Positions 42,015 through 49,395 of a stretch of 64,000 nucleotides of DNA are shown here, in pieces. The stretch spans positions 186,001 to 250,000 of the forward strand of contig CBDIBE010000010.1 in assembly GCA_965276815.1 (NCBI GenBank), written 5' to 3'. Position 1 is the stretch's first letter, and each line of letters opens with the position of its first letter. The notes beneath the pieces are model-generated. The model was given only the letters and a program-made list of their open reading frames with translations. It was not told the origin of the DNA and made no database searches. Source of the stretch: JAVVHH01 sp965276815. Lineage in GTDB: Bacteria; Pseudomonadota; Alphaproteobacteria; Acetobacterales; Acetobacteraceae. The position numbers and the translations under genes were made by a program.

Positions 42015-42300
42015 CGGCGAGGATGGCTTTCGTCGTGCCATGGGCAGCATTGTCGCAAGCGGTCGTGCAACGGTGCGGTATCCGGCAAGGCTGGTTGGTC
42101 AGAGGTGAATTACGGCAGAAGTCAGGGAGAGCAGGACGGCAAGATAAAAGCCGCGATGTGCGGCTCAGTCGGTCGGGGCGCTGGCGCTGCCTTATTAGAA
42201 GCTTAGACACGCATTTGGCGATGTTTGTCGGCGGCACACGATGTGCGGCCACGCGGGACCGCCTGAGATTGCTCGGGCGAGAGCACCTCGCGACCGACTC
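42015..42300. promoter_or_regulatory. Candidate oriT/control region before the relaxase gene
   Basis: The gap holds no gene. It contains an AGCCGC-GATGT-GCGGCT hairpin (42149-42165) with an adjacent AT-rich run (GATAAAAG before; TTATTAGAAGCTTAGAC at about 42191 after). Transfer origins of RlxS-type relaxases are usually placed next to the relaxase gene, so the nick site may lie here, but it cannot be pinpointed. Confidence 0.45.
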
Positions 42301-44028
42301 ATGAAGCCCAGCGACGACGAAATTCGCATCCGGCCAGGTCGCGTCCGCTCGCGCGGCAATGCCGGCGGCAAGCGCTTTGTCAGCCAAGTGCTGCGGGCCA
42401 CCGAAAAGGCTGGTGGGGTCTCGCGCCGGGTGGCGTCGTCATCCCGATCGAGCACCTTCGGCCGTGGCCGCCCCGCCAGCCTTCGCGCCGCCCGCGGACT
42501 GAATGCCCGAACCCGGCTCGTGACCGTTAAGGCGCGTGTTGTCCGGCACAGCACGCGCGCGGCACCGCTCGCCACCCACGTCGCCTACTTGCAGCGCGAC
42601 GGCGTCACCAAGGACGGCGCCGCTGGCCGCCTGTTCGGTGCCGAGCACGAGGAGGTAGATGGGCGCGCATTTGCCGAGCGCTGTAACGACGATCGCCACC
42701 ACTTCCGCTTCATCATATCACCAGAGGACGGGGCTGACATGGCTGACCTGAAGGCGTTCACCCGCGAGCTGATGGCCAACGCCGAGAAGGATCTCGGAAC
42801 GCGGCTCGATTGGGCTGCGGTCGAGCACCACAACACCGAGCATCCGCATGTCCACGTCCTCGTCCGCGGGCGAGCCGAGGACGGATCGGACTTGGTTATA
42901 TCGCGCGACTACATCCGGGAGGGTATGCGGTCTCGCGCCCAGGCGCTCGTCACCATGGAGCTCGGCCCCCGTACCGACCAGGAGATCAGTCGCGGCCTGC
43001 AAGTGCAGATCGATGCTGAACGCTGGACGCCGCTCGACCAAGGTCTCGCCTGGCGCGCAGCCGGCAACGAGGGCATCGTCGATCTTCGGCCCGATGCAGC
43101 TGTCCAGCCTGACGCCGTTCACCATGCCCGCCTCGGCCGAATGCAGAAGCTGGAGAGGCTCGGGCTGGCAACGCCGGCCGGCCCTGCGCAATGGACGTTC
43201 AGCCCTGAGACAGAGAGTTCTCTACGCGCGCTGGGAGAGCGCGGTGACATCATCAAGCGATTGCATCGGACGATGGGCGAGCGGAGCCCGTCCGAATGGG
43301 TCGTCGCCGGAGAGACTGCCGACCGGCCAGTCATAGGCAAGTTGGTTGCCCGCGGCCTCGACGACGAGTTGAAAGGGACGGCCTACACCATCGTCGACGG
43401 CGTAGACGGGCGCGCCCACCACCTGCGCCTGCCGGACCTCGACGCAACCAGCGACGCCGCGCCGGGCGCTGTCGTCGAGCTGCGGCGATTCACCGCCGCA
43501 AGCGGCCGCGAACGCGTCGCCTTGGCGGTGCGCTCCGACCTCGGCCTTGAGGCCCAGGCGACCGCGCAGGGCGCGACCTGGCTTGATCGCCGGCTGATCG
43601 CGCGGGAGGCGGAGCCACTCTCTGAGAACGGGTATGGAGCCGACGTGCGTGCCGCACTCGAACGACGCACGGCCCACCTTGTCAGCGAGGGATTGGCGCG
43701 GCGGCAAGGTCAGCGCGTGATCTTCGCGCGCGACCTGCTCGATACCCTCCGGCAGCGCGAGCTTGGGAAGGCCGGCGAGCGCCTCGCCGCGGAGACCGGG
43801 CTGCCCGCCCGGACCGCGACGGAGGGCGAGCATGTTACTGGCATCTACCGCCAGCGTCTCACGCTTGCCTCCGGGCGCTTCGCGATGATCGACGACGGCC
43901 TCGGGTTTTACCTGGTCCCGTGGACACCGGCGCTTGAGCGACACTTGGGTCGCCAAGTTGCGGGCCTCCCGACTGCGACGGGGGTCGACTGGAGTTTCGG
44001 CCGCAAGCGTGGTCTTGGGATCGGCTGA
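42301..44028 (+). CDS. rlxS: RlxS-type relaxase (DUF3363, MOBP-like)
   Basis: 575 residues from ATG 42301 (an earlier in-frame codon at 42241 is less likely). The N-terminal region is basic and Arg-rich. The relaxase core shows HHFRFIISPEDGADMADL (about residue 137) and the three-His metal motif EHPHVHVLVRG (about 180), and THVAYLQRDGV is a third conserved block. The C-terminal 300 residues carry the DUF3363 pattern typical of RlxS. It should nick oriT and lead the strand into the TraG-Trb channel. Downstream lies cargo on the opposite strand. Confidence 0.9.
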   Translation: MKPSDDEIRIRPGRVRSRGNAGGKRFVSQVLRATEKAGGVSRRVASSSRSSTFGRGRPASLRAARGLNARTRLVTVKARVVRHSTRAAPLATHVAYLQRDGVTKDGAAGRLFGAEHEEVDGRAFAERCNDDRHHFRFIISPEDGADMADLKAFTRELMANAEKDLGTRLDWAAVEHHNTEHPHVHVLVRGRAEDGSDLVISRDYIREGMRSRAQALVTMELGPRTDQEISRGLQVQIDAERWTPLDQGLAWRAAGNEGIVDLRPDAAVQPDAVHHARLGRMQKLERLGLATPAGPAQWTFSPETESSLRALGERGDIIKRLHRTMGERSPSEWVVAGETADRPVIGKLVARGLDDELKGTAYTIVDGVDGRAHHLRLPDLDATSDAAPGAVVELRRFTAASGRERVALAVRSDLGLEAQATAQGATWLDRRLIAREAEPLSENGYGADVRAALERRTAHLVSEGLARRQGQRVIFARDLLDTLRQRELGKAGERLAAETGLPARTATEGEHVTGIYRQRLTLASGRFAMIDDGLGFYLVPWTPALERHLGRQVAGLPTATGVDWSFGRKRGLGIG

Positions 44029-44103
44029 ACGGTAGGTTTCGACCCAACCAGGTCGCTCGCCCCTGCAGCCAGCCCCTTCAGAAGCTGACGTCTGCCCCTA
44101 CAC

Positions 44104-44997
44104 CTAACAGTCCATCGACAGTCTTTTCTTCAAGCGCGGGGTTGCAAAGTCCATAAAGGCTCGCAGTTTCACCGGCAAAGCGCCTGTAGCTGCACGCACT
44201 AAGCTGAGCGGAAGAGTCGGTCGTACTACGCTCGGGAGAACTGGCTCCAAGGTTCCGTCGCGAAATGCTGAGCTCACATGGTGAGAGAACACAGAAATGA
44301 TGCCTAGGCCCGCTTTCGCCGCTTCACACGCAGCCTCGGTGCTGTTGACAATAAGCCGATGGTGAATGACTGGTCGTGCAAGATCGCTGGAACTCCAGAA
44401 GTTTGATCCAGTAAAGCCCTCTACGCCAATGCCGTCGTGACCGTAGAGATCGGCCAAGCTTCCTGGCCGGCCCCGCGCGTCAAGATAGACCGGACTCGCA
44501 GCAAAGACGCGGCGGATTGTTCCAACATGCGTGGTGATGAGAGCACTGTCCGGCAGATCTCCGACTCGGAGCGCCACGTCAACTCCCTCCTCCTTCAGAC
44601 TAACCAGTCGATCACTCAGAATAAGCTCCCCGTCTATGTCGGGATATCTTTGTAGAAATTCGGACAGCACGGGCAATAGGTAGTTCTTACCAAATATGAT
44701 TGGACCCGTCAGGGCAATTGTTCCTTTTGGTTCTCTGTACTCTCCTGACGCAATGCGCTCTGCCTCGCCTACCTCCTCTAGGATGCGCCTACACGCTTCG
44801 ACATAGGTTCTACCCGAATCTGTCAAAGCGATCCTGCGGCTGGTGCGGCTCAGCAAAGCTGTTCTCAAATAATCTTCCAGATCGGCGATTTTGCGACTTA
44901 CTGTCGTCAGGGGCATGGACAGACGCCTGGCTGCCGCCGAGAGGCTGCCCGTCTCGACGACGGTCAGCAGGATCGACATAGACTCCAAGCGATCCAT
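44104..44997 (-). CDS. LysR-type transcriptional regulator
   Basis: 297 residues: N-terminal winged helix (LLTVVETGSLSAAARRLSMPLTTVSRKIADLEDYLRTALLSRTSRR) and the periplasmic-binding-like effector domain from about residue 90. It is of the PecT/CrgA-like group, with the FGKNYLLPVLSEFLQRYPDI stretch. It is divergent from the first alpha/beta hydrolase gene with 113 bases between, where a long dyad lies (45038-45071). It probably controls the hydrolase cluster in response to a substrate. Confidence 0.92.
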   Translation of the reverse strand: MDRLESMSILLTVVETGSLSAAARRLSMPLTTVSRKIADLEDYLRTALLSRTSRRIALTDSGRTYVEACRRILEEVGEAERIASGEYREPKGTIALTGPIIFGKNYLLPVLSEFLQRYPDIDGELILSDRLVSLKEEGVDVALRVGDLPDSALITTHVGTIRRVFAASPVYLDARGRPGSLADLYGHDGIGVEGFTGSNFWSSSDLARPVIHHRLIVNSTEAACEAAKAGLGIISVFSHHVSSAFRDGTLEPVLPSVVRPTLPLSLVRAATGALPVKLRAFMDFATPRLKKRLSMDC

Positions 44998-45037
44998 CGT
45001 TGCTCCCGATTTCTGGAAGGAAGACTGCCGTTTTTAG

Positions 45038-45071
45038 CAGATTTACCTGCAGAATGGCAGGTGGCATCTGC
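45038..45071 (+). promoter_or_regulatory. Dyad in the divergent promoter (LysR operator candidate)
   Basis: Outer arms GCAGAT/ATCTGC (45038-45043, 45066-45071) enclose inner arms ACCTGC/GCAGGT (45045-45050, 45057-45062), almost on the same centre. It lies about 40 bases upstream of both genes, where LysR proteins normally bind. Confidence 0.5.
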
Positions 45072-45110
45072 TCCGAACAGTCGGCTAGGCGCTCTCCATG
45101 AAGAAGGCGG

Positions 45111-46214
45111 GTGCCGATACCGAGCACGGGCAAGTTGACGAGATGGATTTCAGGGGGATGCATCCAGGCACGGGCCGCCCTAAGTCGCCGTACTCTGCTT
45201 CTTACCGCCTGTGCGGCTGTCACTTACGACGTACTGGGGGTTCAGATGGCAAGAGCGGAAACACCTGGGGACAGGGGCGGCGTCAAGGAATACGACGTCT
45301 CCATCAACGGCACTTCCCTGCATGTCACCGAACAGGGCGCCGGGCCCGCCGTGCTGTTCTGTCACGGCTTCCCAGACACATCGTTCACGTGGCGACGGCA
45401 GATGGATGTCGTAGCAGAAGCGGGTTTCCGGGCGATCGCTCCGGACATGCGTGGCTATGGGCAAAGTTCGGCGCCCGCAGATGCCGCTTTGTACACGCCG
45501 TTGCAGACGGCCGGCGACCTCGTCGGCTTGCTCGACGCGCTGCATCTGGCCGACTCCGTCCTCGTCGGTCACGACTGGGGTGCGACCCACGCCTGGAACG
45601 CGGCCCTTATGCGTCCGGATCGGTTTTCGGCGATTTTCTGTTTAAGTGTTCCTTACGTCCCGCGCGGAGAGCTAAGCATCTTCGACAGAATGCGGGCCTC
45701 CGGCCGTGAACACGACTTCTACATGTTCGAGCAGATTAGGCCGGAAGCCGATCAGATCTGGGCCGATGCAGCCGTCACCATTCCTGGTGCCTTGTATTGG
45801 GGCTCGGGCTCGGCGCCCGCGAACGAGCGGTGGAGTCCGCTGGACCCACAGCGGAGTCTGCACCGACCTTTCAAGGGACCTCTGCCGCCATGGGTCGAGC
45901 CAGGTTACCTGGCGCACAACATCGCTGCGTTTCAACAAACCGGCTTTCACGGCGGTCTCAATTACTACCGCGCGGCCGAACCCTATTTCCAACTCTCTGC
46001 TGCCTTCAAGGGCGCGACCGTGCGTCAGAAGTCTTTCTTCATGTGGGGCAAGGCGGACGGGTTGAGAGAACTCTACCCGCTCGGCCCAGAGCAGATGCGC
46101 GCCGGTCTTCCCGGGCTGGTGGGCGTGGTTGAACTCGACGGTGTCGGGCATTGGGTCCAGCACGAAGCCTCCGACCTTGTTGGCGAGCAGCTCGTCAAAT
46201 TCCTCCTGTCATGA
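45111..46214 (+). CDS. Alpha/beta hydrolase, epoxide hydrolase-like, with Tat-like signal
   Basis: 367 residues from GTG 45111. The first 50 residues contain SRRTLLLTACAAV and ARAE, which looks like a twin-arginine export signal. The hydrolase fold follows: oxyanion HGFPDTSFTWRRQ, the nucleophile Asp in VGHDWGATHAW, and the catalytic His in DGVGHWVQHE. Asp as the nucleophile indicates an epoxide hydrolase or haloalkane dehalogenase-type enzyme. It is the first of three related hydrolases in a row, driven from the LysR divergent promoter. Confidence 0.85.
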   Translation: MPIPSTGKLTRWISGGCIQARAALSRRTLLLTACAAVTYDVLGVQMARAETPGDRGGVKEYDVSINGTSLHVTEQGAGPAVLFCHGFPDTSFTWRRQMDVVAEAGFRAIAPDMRGYGQSSAPADAALYTPLQTAGDLVGLLDALHLADSVLVGHDWGATHAWNAALMRPDRFSAIFCLSVPYVPRGELSIFDRMRASGREHDFYMFEQIRPEADQIWADAAVTIPGALYWGSGSAPANERWSPLDPQRSLHRPFKGPLPPWVEPGYLAHNIAAFQQTGFHGGLNYYRAAEPYFQLSAAFKGATVRQKSFFMWGKADGLRELYPLGPEQMRAGLPGLVGVVELDGVGHWVQHEASDLVGEQLVKFLLS

Positions 46215-46239
46215 GTGTCGTCACCAAGGGGAGCGGATC

Positions 46240-47130
46240 ATGAGCAGTGGCTCCAGCAGCATCCTCCCGCCATGCGCCGAGCATCGCGTGCCGCGTGACC
46301 GGGGCAGCCTCCATGTGCGCGACTTCCCGGGTGATGGGCCGGCTTACGTCCTGCTTCACGGCTTTCCGGACAACTCCCACATCTACGACCACCTCGTTCC
46401 GCATCTGGCGGCGGGTGGTCGTCGAACCGTCGCGCTCGACTTCCTGGGTTTCGGCGAGTCAGACAAGCCGGACGGAGTGCAATACAGCTTCGCGCAACAG
46501 CTCGCTGAACTGAAGGCAGTGGTGGAGCATTTGCGCCTCGACCGCATCGTCCCCGTCGGCCACGACGCCGGAGGTCCGGCGGCCATCAACTTTTCTCTCA
46601 AGCATGCGGACCGCACGGCGGCCGTCGTTCTGATGAACGCGTTCTATGGCGACACGCCCGGTCTGCGCGTCCCCGAGTTCATCGATCTTTTCTCCAACAA
46701 GCGGCTCGCGGCGCTCCATCGCCACTTTCTGGCAAGTCCGGAGCAATTTGCCTGGCTTCTCGCGTTCCAGCGCGGCCGGATGCAAGTCGGCCTGACCGGC
46801 GCCCAAAGCGCGCGCTACCGGGACTTCCTTGGGCCGGTCATCGACGACAATTTCCGCCGGAAGCCCGGTGCGGGGCCGGCCTTCGTGCAGATGACGGCGC
46901 AGCTTACGGATGAGCTCGCGGCGAACGCGGCTCGCATGGTCGACTTCAGGGGCTCCGACGTCCCGCTTCTGCTGATCTGGGGCCGAAGCGATCCCTACCT
47001 GCACGTCACGGTCGCCGAGCACATGCGATCACAGGCCCGGGCCGCGACGCTTCATGTTCTCGACGCGGGCCATTGGCCGCAGATCGATGCGGACGACGAG
47101 GTCGCTCGACTCATGCTCGCACACTGCTGA
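46240..47130 (+). CDS. Alpha/beta hydrolase (epoxide hydrolase/haloalkane dehalogenase-like)
   Basis: 296 residues from ATG 46240 with GGGGAGCGG upstream. Motifs: LLHGFPDNSHIYDHLVP, nucleophile Asp in VPVGHDAGGPAAINFS, and the His in LDAGHWPQIDADDE. It has no signal peptide. It lies 25 bases after the previous hydrolase and before the next, so the three form an operon. The three proteins share fold and motifs but are clearly different in sequence, so they are unlikely to be very recent duplicates. The substrate is not known. Confidence 0.85.
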   Translation: MSSGSSSILPPCAEHRVPRDRGSLHVRDFPGDGPAYVLLHGFPDNSHIYDHLVPHLAAGGRRTVALDFLGFGESDKPDGVQYSFAQQLAELKAVVEHLRLDRIVPVGHDAGGPAAINFSLKHADRTAAVVLMNAFYGDTPGLRVPEFIDLFSNKRLAALHRHFLASPEQFAWLLAFQRGRMQVGLTGAQSARYRDFLGPVIDDNFRRKPGAGPAFVQMTAQLTDELAANAARMVDFRGSDVPLLLIWGRSDPYLHVTVAEHMRSQARAATLHVLDAGHWPQIDADDEVARLMLAHC

Positions 47131-47154
47131 CACAGCTCGATCGCATTGGACGTC

Positions 47155-48180
47155 ATGACGATAGGCCTCACCTCTCACAGCTTCCACGCGCCCCGGCATC
47201 GGACGCATTTTTGGGCTGCCGGGCCAGTCGATGGACCGCTGATGATTTTCCTTCACGGCTGGCCCGGGATCGGTCTGATCTGGCGCGCCCAGGTCGAGAC
47301 CCTCGCAGCAAGAGGCTGGCGCTGCATCGCCCCAGACCTCAGGGGCTACGGCGGTTCGTTGGCCCCGGCCGAGACCGAGGCTTATGCCGTGCAGGAGATC
47401 GTCCATGACATGGTCGAACTCCACGACCATCTCGGCAGCCGCCCTGCAGTCTGGGTTGGCCACGACCTCGGGGGCCCCGTCGCGGCTGCGCTCGCCGCTC
47501 ACTACCCCGACCGCTGTCGCGGCCTCGTCCTCGTCTCGGTCCCTTATTTTCCGGACGGGTTTGCAATCGGCAATCTTCTGCCGCTGATCAATCGCCAGAT
47601 CTACCCGGCGGACCTCTACCCAGACGGTCAATGGGATTACTACCGGTTCTACCGGACTCACTTCGACCAGACCGTCAGCGATTTCGAGGCGGACATTGCC
47701 GCCACACTGGCCGCAATCTACCGTCCGGGCAGTCCTGCGTCGCAGAATCAGGTCTATCGTTCGGCGTTGGTGACCCGGAACGGTGGCTGGTTCGGCGCGG
47801 CGCGGCTTGCCCCGAAGGCTACACCCGATCCCGGACTTTGGCCGCCGGCAGACTTCGAAGCGCTCATCGCTGCGTTCCGCTCGACCGGTTTCAGGCCGGT
47901 GAACGCCTGGTATCTGAATGACGACGCCAATACGGCTTACGCCGGGGCAGCGGCGCATGGCGGACGCCTGGCCATGCCCGTCCTATTCGTCAACGGCGAC
48001 TACGATGGGCTTTTCGACATCGTCCATAGCCGGATCGGAGATCCGATGCGGGCTGCCTGTGCCGATCTCTCGGTGACGCAACATCAAGCCGGCCACTGGC
48101 TGCCGCTCGAACGCAAGGCCGGGTTGAGTGACGACATCGCCGCTTGGGCGAGCACCAAGCGGCTCGCCCAAAGCCACTGA
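47155..48180 (+). CDS. Alpha/beta hydrolase (epoxide hydrolase-like)
   Basis: 341 residues from ATG 47155 (a TTG at 47146 would add three residues). Motifs: FLHGWPGIGLIWRAQVE, PDLRGYGGS, nucleophile Asp in VWVGHDLGGPVAAA, and the His in QAGHWLPLERKAG. The cap domain is large, with many Tyr residues (DGQWDYYRFYRTHF), as in epoxide hydrolases where two Tyr residues polarise the epoxide. It is the third tandem member. The VOC gene follows after 34 bases. Confidence 0.85.
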   Translation: MTIGLTSHSFHAPRHRTHFWAAGPVDGPLMIFLHGWPGIGLIWRAQVETLAARGWRCIAPDLRGYGGSLAPAETEAYAVQEIVHDMVELHDHLGSRPAVWVGHDLGGPVAAALAAHYPDRCRGLVLVSVPYFPDGFAIGNLLPLINRQIYPADLYPDGQWDYYRFYRTHFDQTVSDFEADIAATLAAIYRPGSPASQNQVYRSALVTRNGGWFGAARLAPKATPDPGLWPPADFEALIAAFRSTGFRPVNAWYLNDDANTAYAGAAAHGGRLAMPVLFVNGDYDGLFDIVHSRIGDPMRAACADLSVTQHQAGHWLPLERKAGLSDDIAAWASTKRLAQSH

Positions 48181-48214
48181 CGTGAGACGGATAGAGGACG
48201 CAAGGGGAGCACGC

Positions 48215-48676
48215 ATGTGTGCCAATGACGCCGAGGCCGCAGCGAAGTCCTCAGGCCCGTTTTCCGCCTGGAGGATGGACCACGCCGCGATCCGCGTACC
48301 CGATCTCGAAGAAGCGGTTGCCTGGTACAGGTCCAAATTGGACTTCAGGCTGACAAAAACGGTTCCGGTGGGCGAACTGACGTTCGGCTTCGTCTCATCA
48401 GCGGGAGACGGTCACGTCCGTCTCGAGATCCTGGCTGGTCCAGGTGCTGCTGACCGGCCGGATTACGCGACGCTCCGCGACGGTTACGATCTGTCTGGAT
48501 GGCATCACTTGGGCCTTCGTGTCGAAGACGTGGACGCGGCCGTCGCCGAGTTGCGGCGCCGCGGTGTGACGATCGTCAGCGAGCCGCACGACGCCCCGGC
48601 ACTCGGACTTAGGCTCGCCTTCTTTGCCGACCCCTGGGGCAACCTGCTGGAAATCATCGCTCCTATGAGGGAATGA
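48215..48676 (+). CDS. VOC-family (glyoxalase/dioxygenase-fold) protein
   Basis: 153 residues from ATG 48215 with AAGGGGAGC upstream. Two beta-alpha-beta-beta-beta modules are visible: MDHAAIRVPDLEEAVAWYRSKLDFRL and WHHLGLRVEDVDAAVAELRRRGV ... FFADPWGNLLEII. Metal ligands are likely the two His residues and the final Glu. It probably acts on an intermediate of the pathway served by the hydrolases. Confidence 0.85.
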   Translation: MCANDAEAAAKSSGPFSAWRMDHAAIRVPDLEEAVAWYRSKLDFRLTKTVPVGELTFGFVSSAGDGHVRLEILAGPGAADRPDYATLRDGYDLSGWHHLGLRVEDVDAAVAELRRRGVTIVSEPHDAPALGLRLAFFADPWGNLLEIIAPMRE

Positions 48677-48730
48677 TCGGCTTCGACGAGAAATCCCACC
48701 CGAATTCCAAACAGCATGAAAGGCGAAACC

Positions 48731-49156
48731 ATGTCGGGACCCGAGTCAGCGGCATATACGGTCGATGGAAGCATTTCCGACGACGGCAGGGCCGCATGCG
48801 AGCGAGTCCTAAAACGCTGGATGGAAGCTCTCAATCGATATGATGCGGCTGCGATGGACGAGCTGATGCATTTTCCCCATGCGCGACTCGCGCCCGGTTC
48901 GGTTTCCGTCTATCCCGCGCCGGGCAACAATCCGATGGACTTGTTCGATCGCCTTCGTCGCGAGGGCGGCTGGCATCACAGCGCGTGGGAAGAGACGAGG
49001 CTGGTGCAGTCCTCGCCCAACAAAGCCCATTATGCCGTCCGCTACACGCGCTACCGCGAAGATGGTTCGGTGATCGGCGTTTACGACTCGCTCTACGTGT
49101 TCGCGGCCATCGGCGGCCATTGGCGAATTCAGGCCCGATCCAGCTTTGGGCAGTAG
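48731..49156 (+). CDS. SnoaL/NTF2-like protein
   Basis: About 141 residues from ATG 48731 (an in-frame ATG at 48716 is also possible). The pattern VLKRWMEALNRYDAAAMDELMHFPHARLAPGSV, HHSAWEE and WRIQARSSFGQ fits the cone-shaped NTF2-like fold of small cyclases, isomerases and ring hydroxylase beta chains. It is the last gene of the cargo operon. The function cannot be given more exactly. Confidence 0.7.
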   Translation: MSGPESAAYTVDGSISDDGRAACERVLKRWMEALNRYDAAAMDELMHFPHARLAPGSVSVYPAPGNNPMDLFDRLRREGGWHHSAWEETRLVQSSPNKAHYAVRYTRYREDGSVIGVYDSLYVFAAIGGHWRIQARSSFGQ

Positions 49157-49373
49157 TCCTTATGGCTGCGCTGCGAGTGCACGTTGTCGATGGTCATCGC
49201 CGCTGTTCAAGGCCTGGACGACTTAGGGCGGCGAGCGTCCGCTTCCTTACCAGTTTAATCACGAGCGGACCGTCGCAAACCCACCCAACCCGGTCATTGC
49301 GCGCCGCATTATCCAAGACCACGAAACCAGTAATTCAGCCTTGCGATTCTTCTAAAGCGAGACATCTGACTAA

Positions 49374-49390
49374 CCCCTTCCGCAAAGGGG
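49374..49390 (+). promoter_or_regulatory. Hairpin covering the ribosome-binding site of traG
   Basis: CCCCTT (49374-49379) pairs with AAGGGG (49385-49390) around a 5-base loop. AAGGGG is also the best Shine-Dalgarno sequence for the ATG at 49396. The gap 49157-49395 is otherwise without a gene; an imperfect inverted repeat at about 49229-49277 may be the end of the cargo operon. Confidence 0.5.
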
Positions 49391-49395
49391 ATTCC

